This document shows positions 38,501 through 42,204 of a stretch of 42,204 bases of DNA, in pieces. The stretch comes from Symbiodinium natans. Taxonomy: Eukaryota; Sar; Dinophyceae; Suessiales; Symbiodiniaceae. The stretch is taken from NCBI GenBank assembly GCA_905221605.1, contig CAJNDS010002707.1, positions 267,501 through 309,704 of the forward strand, given 5' to 3'. Within the stretch, counting starts at the first letter, position 1, and the number at the start of each line of letters is the position of its first letter. The translations under genes and the position numbers were made by a program. A model generated the notes under the pieces. It saw only the letters and a list, made by a program, of their open reading frames with translations, searched no databases and was not told the DNA's origin.

Positions 38501-41050
38501 CTAAACCCTAAACCCTAAACCCTAAACCCTAAACCCTAAACCCTAAACCCTAAGCCCAAGGTCAAGGACAAGAGGACTGCCAAGAAGCCCTTTCCCCGCC
38601 TGGCGAGGTTGGACCTGAATGGATGTCCGCTGAACATGGACCCTTGCCCCCAAAATCCGCAGAAGACGACCCAGGCCCCTTAGTTTAAGCAACCCTAAAC
38701 CCTAAACCCTAAGCCCTAAGCCCTAAACCCTAAACCCTAAACCCTAAACCCTAAACCCCAAACCCCAAACCCAACCCTGAAACCCCAAACACCAAACCCT
38801 GTACCCTAAACCCTGAAATCATAGGAAGGACCGTCCGTATCGTTCAGGGCAACGACGGGGTGGGTGGGGGCCGCTTGAAAGGTCTCTCCCTGTTTCCTCT
38901 TTCCTTCTTGTTGGGCGGATCCTCAGCGCCTCAAAGCGCGCACACACTGAGGTTCGGATGCCCCCTCCTTATACTAACAGTCCTTAATCGGGACTATAGT
39001 ACCCCCCGGTTCTAGTCCCTATTAAGGACTGTTCGTGTAAGGGGGAACATCCCAACTCTGAAGCCTTGGACTCTGAAGGCTTCCGTCCGCCTCTCAAGGC
39101 GATCTCAAGAGGCCTTGTGGTTTTAGGGTTCAGGAAACCTCCCTCCTTGACACCCTGAATTTCCCTCTGCCTGTCCCTCTCCCTCCCCTACCGCAAGCTC
39201 CGCAGTTTAGGGTTCAGGGTTTCGGGTTTAGGGTTTCGGGTTTAGGGTTTAGGGCTTAGGGTTTAGGGTTTAGGGTTTAGGGCTTAGGGTTTAGGGGTTG
39301 ACTTCGAAGCAAGGACATCTGGGATCTCCTGCTGCCCCTGATGTACAACGACAAGCTCTTCTGGCTCCAAGCTGAAACTTTGTGGTGCTTTACTGGTAAC
39401 TTTACATCTTTAGCCTTTTTGGGTCTATTGGGGTTTCTTAAGAAGGCAGCTAAAAATTTAAAATTATAGCAACCCTGCTAAGAGCAGCCAAGGAAGGCTG
39501 CGGTCTGCGGGGCGCCATCCAGGACGCCACACACCAGGGGGCTTCGGGTGCGGCATGGTATGGCATGTCGTCAGCTGAACCAAAAACCCTAAACCCTGAA
39601 CCCTGAGCCCTGAGCCCTAAACCCTAAACCCTAAACCCTCAACCCTAAACCCTAAACCCTAAACCCTAAACCCTAAACCCTAAACCCTCAACCCTAAACC
39701 CGAAACCCTAAACCCCCCATATTCCACACGCCTCCGCATCCTCCACCCAATGGGGGTTTTGCTCAGGACATGCGTTCCCATCGGCTCTTCCCAACTTACT
39801 TCGGGCTCTACATTCTGGATCCTGTGTCATAGTTGGGCAACATTTTACATGCTTAAGGGTACTTAAACCCAACAAGGAATAAACAAAAACAATTTTTTCA
39901 TATTAATACTTAAACCCAACAAGGAATAAACACATTAAGTTGTTAATATTATCCCAGCCATGGACTAGGATCTTTCGGGCAACAACATCACAGAGCTGGC
40001 CGGCCGCCCGCTCGGAGACTGCTCCTACGATCTGGAAGGGAACCCCCTCGCGCGCATCTCCGAGAAGCTTGGGATGGAGATCGCATGAAGTAGGTGGGTT
40101 TAGGGTTTAGGGTTTAGGGTTTAGGGTTTAGGGTTTAGGGTTTAGGGTTTAGGGTTTAGGGTTTAGGGTTTAGGGTTTAGGGTTTAGGGTTTAGGCTTGA
40201 AGTGAAACGGGCTTGGTCGGCACGTTTGGGGCTTAGGGTTTAGGGTCTGGGGTTAGGGTTTGGGGTTTAGAAGGGCCCCTGAAAGTAAGAGAGGTGTTTT
40301 GCCTTGGGTCCGGCACCAGGAAGCCCTCGTAAGCCCAGAAAACAAGCCCAAGACCCACAGAAACCCCTGGAAGCTAGCGAAGTCCCAAGGATGTACTTCG
40401 CGTGGCCCAGCAGCCTGAACATCAGGCAGTCGAGTTTCGACTCGGAAGTGAAAGGCTCGATCTGGGGTGTAGATGGCCCGCGCCAGTGGGAGGACGTCTT
40501 CGAAGTCAGCGACCAATCGGTGAGCTCAGTGCAACGGAACATGGGAGAGGGATGGGAATGCCTCGGCCTCAGGTCGAAGGAGAACCACTTCTTCGATCTT
40601 ATGGTGTCGCCGGACACCTTTGCTCCCTGGCACCTGTGCCACTGCTTGACTGGCTATCAAGGCGAGGGGACCAACTGCACGATCTGCCCGGGAGGGGTCA
40701 CCTCCATCCCAGTGAAAGGCAGCCGAAGCCGCTGCTGCGCGTGCCCAGAAGGGAAAACCCGGATCGGGGACATGTGCTACCAGTGCATGGGCCCAGGACT
40801 TACTTCGCCAACACCCCGAACTTTATAACCTTTTTGGGTTTCCTTACTTAGTGGGAAGTTTAGGGTCTAGGGTTTAGGGTTTAAGGTTTAACCTTTTTTT
40901 CCCTTCAGTATTGGAGAAGCAAGAGGATGCACTGAGCAAGTCTGCGCCGGCGCCTGCCCTCGCGGCTACGAAGGCCGCCTGTGCTCCATGTGTGGGAACA
41001 ACCACCAGCGAAAGATTGGCTCCAAGGTCTGCGCCGCCTGGACCTGTGGA
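29919..41050 (+). CDS. Secreted or surface leucine-rich-repeat protein with Cys-rich module, multi-exon, 3' end not seen
   Basis: Exons that join in frame: 29919-30011, 30888-30935, 31030-31080, 32348-32504, 33600-33650, 35228-35281, 35848-35906, 36124-36182, 37115-37183, 37370-37417, 37657-37737, 37892-37963, 38575-38638, 39314-39349, 39767-39817, 39969-40072, 40390-40796, and 40926 to about 41050. About 540 residues so far. Order: signal peptide, linker, about 8-10 LRRs, a folded segment, then an EGF/GCC2-GCC3-like cysteine pattern. Donors are GA in 10 introns, GC in 4 and GT in 3. LRR-GCC2 proteins with this plan would bind ligands outside the cell; the exact role cannot be told. The gene continues past 41050, perhaps outside the window. 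Confidence 0.8.
30044..30155. repeat. Variant array (CCCTAAG)n
   Basis: About 14 units, same variant as the large array at 11814-12608. It lies in intron 30012-30887, which also holds TTTAGGG (30194-30232, 30388-30437) and CCCTAAA arrays (30247-30298, 30725-30880). Confidence 0.95.
31743..31772. other. Strong GC-rich hairpin
   Basis: CCCCCCACAC and GTGTGGGGGG form a 10-bp perfect stem with a 10-nt loop, in intron 31081-32347. No T tract follows. Confidence 0.8.
31816..31999. repeat. (CCCTCAA)n passing into (CCCTAAA)n
   Basis: About 8 units of the CCCTCAA variant followed by about 18 canonical units. Confidence 0.95.
33047..33182. repeat. Telomere-like array (TTTAGGG)n
   Basis: About 18 units in intron 32505-33599 (GA...AG); a CCCTAAA array in the opposite orientation lies at 33485-33592, next to the acceptor. 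Confidence 0.95.
33600..38638 (+). CDS. LRR gene, exons carrying the first leucine-rich repeats
   Basis: Ten exons of 48-81 nt, about one LRR or less each. Joined they give LAHLRGLFVDNSGIAGALAD, LNLQNPLKGLKLSGK, DIYGDLHDLKDFKSLE, RLEFLDFRGASSITGNL, LRGVFLQNLGYTSVTGDI, LMTWLDLRGTRAYGSI, LIYLRLSNSRVTF and FPRLARLDLNGC, each with the L..L.L....I.G or similar plan. That every join restores the LRR spacing is strong evidence for the chosen splice sites. Junction 35282-35847 has TCAGGCAAG on both sides and junction 36183-37114 has GGAACCT. Confidence 0.85.
33723..33830. repeat. Telomere-like array (TTTAGGG)n
   Basis: About 14 units in intron 33651-35227, followed by GGGTTTC units at 33905-33957. 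Confidence 0.95.
34008..34102. mobile_element. Palindromic MITE-like element, family 1 copy 4
   Basis: Core GCAGTCCTTTGTAGGGACTATAG against TAAGGACTGTTAGTATAAG, right end GGGGGAACATCC. Its left end is fused to TTTAGGGGTG of an adjoining telomere-like stretch. Confidence 0.65.
34507..34730. repeat. (CCCCCTAAA)n and (CCCTAAA)n array
   Basis: A run of units with five C, then canonical and CCCCAAA units. Confidence 0.95.
34874..34955 (-). repeat. Dispersed repeat, family 6 copy 2
   Basis: Reverse-complement relative of 13822-13898, including CTTTAGCTACGCTAAAAG. It lies in intron 33651-35227. Confidence 0.65.
35040..35215. repeat. (CCCCAAAA)n-type array
   Basis: Eight-base units with variants, ending 12 bases before exon 35228-35281. 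CCCCAAAA is the telomere unit of some ciliates; here it is more likely a degenerate form of the local repeat. Confidence 0.9.
35924..36070. repeat. Telomere-like array (TTTAGGG)n
   Basis: About 19 units filling most of intron 35907-36123 (GA...AG, duplicated GAGT at both ends). Confidence 0.95.
37538..37632. mobile_element. Palindromic element in intron 37418-37656
   Basis: CCAAAAAGTTGGAAAC and GTTTCCAACTTTTTGG are a 16-bp perfect inverted repeat around a 63-nt loop. This intron has no telomere array. Confidence 0.7.
37738..37891 (+). mobile_element. Introner-like intron, family 5 copy 1
   Basis: The intron (GA...AG, duplicated GATC at both ends) contains CTTTTTGGGTTTCCTTA, TTTAGTAGGAA, CCTTTTTTCCCTTT and ends TATTGGAGAAGTAAG. 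The same series occurs in intron 40797-40925. Confidence 0.7.
38335..38553. repeat. Long telomere-like array (CCCTAAA)n
   Basis: About 31 units with two CCCTAGA units and one CCCTCAA, in intron 37964-38574. Confidence 0.97.
38954..39055. mobile_element. Palindromic MITE-like element, family 1 copy 5
   Basis: Best preserved copy of the core: TTATACTAACAGTCCTTAAT against ATTAAGGACTGTTCGTGTAA, right end GGGGGAACATCCCAA. Lies in intron 38639-39313. Confidence 0.75.
39314..40072 (+). CDS. LRR gene, last leucine-rich repeats
   Basis: Exons 39314-39349, 39767-39817 and 39969-40072, all with GA donors. They read DIWDLLLPLMYN, DMRSHRLFPTYFGLYIL, DLSGNNITELAGRPLGD and YDLEGNPLARISEKLG. LDLSGNNIT is a textbook LRR core. 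Duplications GACA (39350/39767), GGATC (39817/39968) and GGATG (40072/40389) flank the three introns. Confidence 0.87.
39582..39718. repeat. Telomere-like array (CCCTAAA)n
   Basis: About 17 units with CCCTGAG and CCCTCAA variants in intron 39350-39766. Confidence 0.95.
40097..40195. repeat. Telomere-like array (TTTAGGG)n
   Basis: About 14 units in intron 40073-40389. Confidence 0.97.
40390..41050 (+). CDS. LRR gene, post-LRR segment and Cys-rich EGF/GCC2-GCC3-like module
   Basis: Exon 40390-40796 (407 nt, the longest in the gene) and exon 40926 to about 41050. After MYFAWPSSLNIRQSSF and a folded stretch come CHCLTGYQGEGTNCTICPGG, CCACPEGKTRIGDMCYQC and, across the GA...AG intron 40797-40925, CTEQVCAGACPRGYEGRLCS. 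Spacing resembles the CPxG-type ephrin-receptor/GCC2-GCC3 repeats of extracellular proteins. AGGA is duplicated at the intron ends (40795, 40924). The 3' end near 41050 is uncertain; a GA follows at TGTG|GATTTCG. Confidence 0.82.
40797..40925 (+). mobile_element. Introner-like intron, family 5 copy 2, with inserted telomere units
   Basis: Aligns with intron 37738-37891 through GAACTTTA, CTTTTTGGGTTTCCTTA, CCTTTTTTTCCCTT and TATTGGAGAAGCAAG. TTTAGGG-type units (40858-40890) sit in the middle of the shared sequence, where copy 1 has AATGTTAACGTCTAG. Confidence 0.7.
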
Positions 41051-41326
41051 TTTCGTTTTTTTTTTTTTTTGGGCGGGGGGGGGGGTTTAGATTGTTAAAG
41101 GCTTTGATGTGGGAAGCACTGAGGCAAGGATACCCCTGCCCTCCTAAACCCTACTAAGCCCGAAACCCTAAACCCTAAACCCTAATGTTGGACCTGCTTT
41201 AATATGTCCCCCCCCCCCCCCCCCCAAACAGTCGCGACCCTGAATAAAAAAAGACCCCAAACAGTCAGGCAGGGGAGGGGTCCGGAGCCCGGAGGCCTCC
41301 CTAAGCTACCCGCCGACCCAGGAAAG

Positions 41327-41945
41327 GTCGAGGCTTCAGGCTTCAAGTATCCCTTCTTCTCGAGAAAGCTTATGCCTTCCTGAAAACCGAAGGACTGAGC
41401 CCCGGGCCCCGGGAGACTTGCATTATAGCGGGCCCCCAAACAAAGGTATTAAAGTGTGTCCGGAGGCCTCTGTAAGGTACCCCCTTTCCGGATATGATTC
41501 GCCTATGGAATCATCTAGTTTTAAGTAAGGAATTTATAAAGAAAAGGCGCCCTGAAAAAAGAAGATTGTCGGAGATCCTGGACAGGTCGAGGCTTCAGGC
41601 TTCAAGTATCCCTCCTTCTCGAGAAAGCTTGTGCCTTCCTGAAAACCGAAGGACTGAGCCCCTGGCCCCGGGAGACTTGCATTCTAGAGGGCCCCCAAAC
41701 AAAGGTATTAAAGTGTGTCCGGAGGCCTCCGTAAGGTACCCCTTTTCCGGATATGATTCGCCTATGGAATCATCTAGTTTTAAGTAAGGAATTTATAAAG
41801 AAAAGGCGCCCTGAAAAAAGAAGATTGTCGGAGATCCTGGACAGGTCGAGGCTTCAGGCTTCAAGTATCTCTCCTTCTCGAGAAGCTTATGCCTTCCTGA
41901 CACCCTCAAAGAAACAGTCACGGCCCGAAAACTTTTCATTGTAGC
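41327..41945. repeat. 259-bp tandem repeat, about 2.4 copies
   Basis: GTCGAGGCTTCAGGCTTCAA recurs at 41327, 41586 and 41845. Copies share GGTATTAAAGTGTGTCCGG and GGAATCATCTAG and are very similar. Two short ORFs (41494, 41753) are repeat artefacts. Confidence 0.9.
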
Positions 41946-42031
41946 GGACCTCCAAAACAAAGGGTCCAGATCCTGAATAGCCGAAAAACTTTTCATCATA
42001 GCGGCCCCCTAGAATATTGCGGGTGCAACAT

Positions 42032-42185
42032 TAAACCCTAATCCCTAAACTGGCCCCAAACCCTAAACCCTCAGCCCTCAGCCCTCAGCCCTCAGCCCTA
42101 AGCCCTAAGCCCTAAGCCCTAAGCCCTAAGCCCTAAGCCCTAAGCCTATAAGCCCTAAGCCCTAAGCCCTAAACCCTAAACCCTA
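42032..42185. repeat. Telomere-like array with CCCTCAG, CCCTAAG and CCCTAAA blocks
   Basis: Three variants in successive blocks at the window end. Confidence 0.93.
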
Positions 42186-42204
42186 TAACAACCTAAGGTG
42201 GAAT

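Larger units (their letters stand above)
41060..42204. other. Repeat-filled 3' stretch, no exon recognised
   Basis: T-, G- and C-homopolymer runs, a short CCCTAAA array, the 259-bp satellite (41327-41945) and a terminal CCCTAAG/CCCTAAA array. It is probably intron of the LRR gene. Confidence 0.6.

Noticed and set aside
39350-39400. Extension of LRR exon 39314-39349 through KLFWLQAETLW
   Set aside because: Open and plausible, but the GACA duplication and the LRR spacing favour a GA donor at 39350 joined to 39767.
1-42204. CRISPR array or bacterial operon
   Set aside because: The regular repeats have no unique spacers, and the genes are intron-rich eukaryotic.

Overview
The window looks like nuclear DNA of a dinoflagellate. 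The main sequence evidence is: (i) TTTAGGG-type (telomere-like) repeats scattered through the whole window in both orientations; (ii) two adjacent multi-exon genes on the same (+) strand whose introns mostly begin with GA or GC rather than GT and end AG|G; (iii) a stretch inside an LTR that matches the 3' end of the dinoflagellate spliced leader (TTTTGGCTCAAG). I cannot name a species.

Layout. Bases 1-1087 are repeats and intron-like DNA. From 1088 to 27999 (+) lies the 3' three quarters of a gene for an OSCA/TMEM63/CSC1-type (DUF221) membrane channel. Its first membrane segments are upstream of the window. Its short exons (24-191 nt) sit as islands between telomere-repeat arrays. From 8200 to the stop codon the exons join with no break in frame. 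Bases 28000-29890 are the intergenic interval. From about 29890 to beyond 41050 (+) lies a second gene: signal peptide, leucine-rich repeats split over many tiny exons, then a cysteine-rich EGF/GCC2-GCC3-like module. It is cut by the window end or by the repeat-filled intron at 41050-42204.

Inside one intron of the channel gene (17044-26394) sits an almost intact LTR retrotransposon, 17535-26245: two 223-bp LTRs differing at one base, a primer-binding site complementary to the anticodon arm of initiator tRNA-Met (copia style), a polypurine tract and a 5-bp TAGGG target duplication. Its single 2609-codon ORF has a WW domain, an S1-like fold, a SAM-like segment and six CCCH zinc fingers in two triplets, but I see no protease, integrase or reverse transcriptase. 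It looks like a non-autonomous element coding for an RNA-binding, Gag-like protein.

The striking feature of the window is the introns. About 42 can be placed. Nearly all contain (TTTAGGG)n or a variant heptamer array, many are flanked by short direct duplications of exon sequence, and several contain palindromic MITE-like elements, some of them interrupted by telomere arrays at their termini. This suggests that transposon-like, introner-type insertions plus telomere-repeat addition or expansion generated these introns. Exon joins were made by hand from reading frame and protein-family fit; transcript data would be needed to prove each one.
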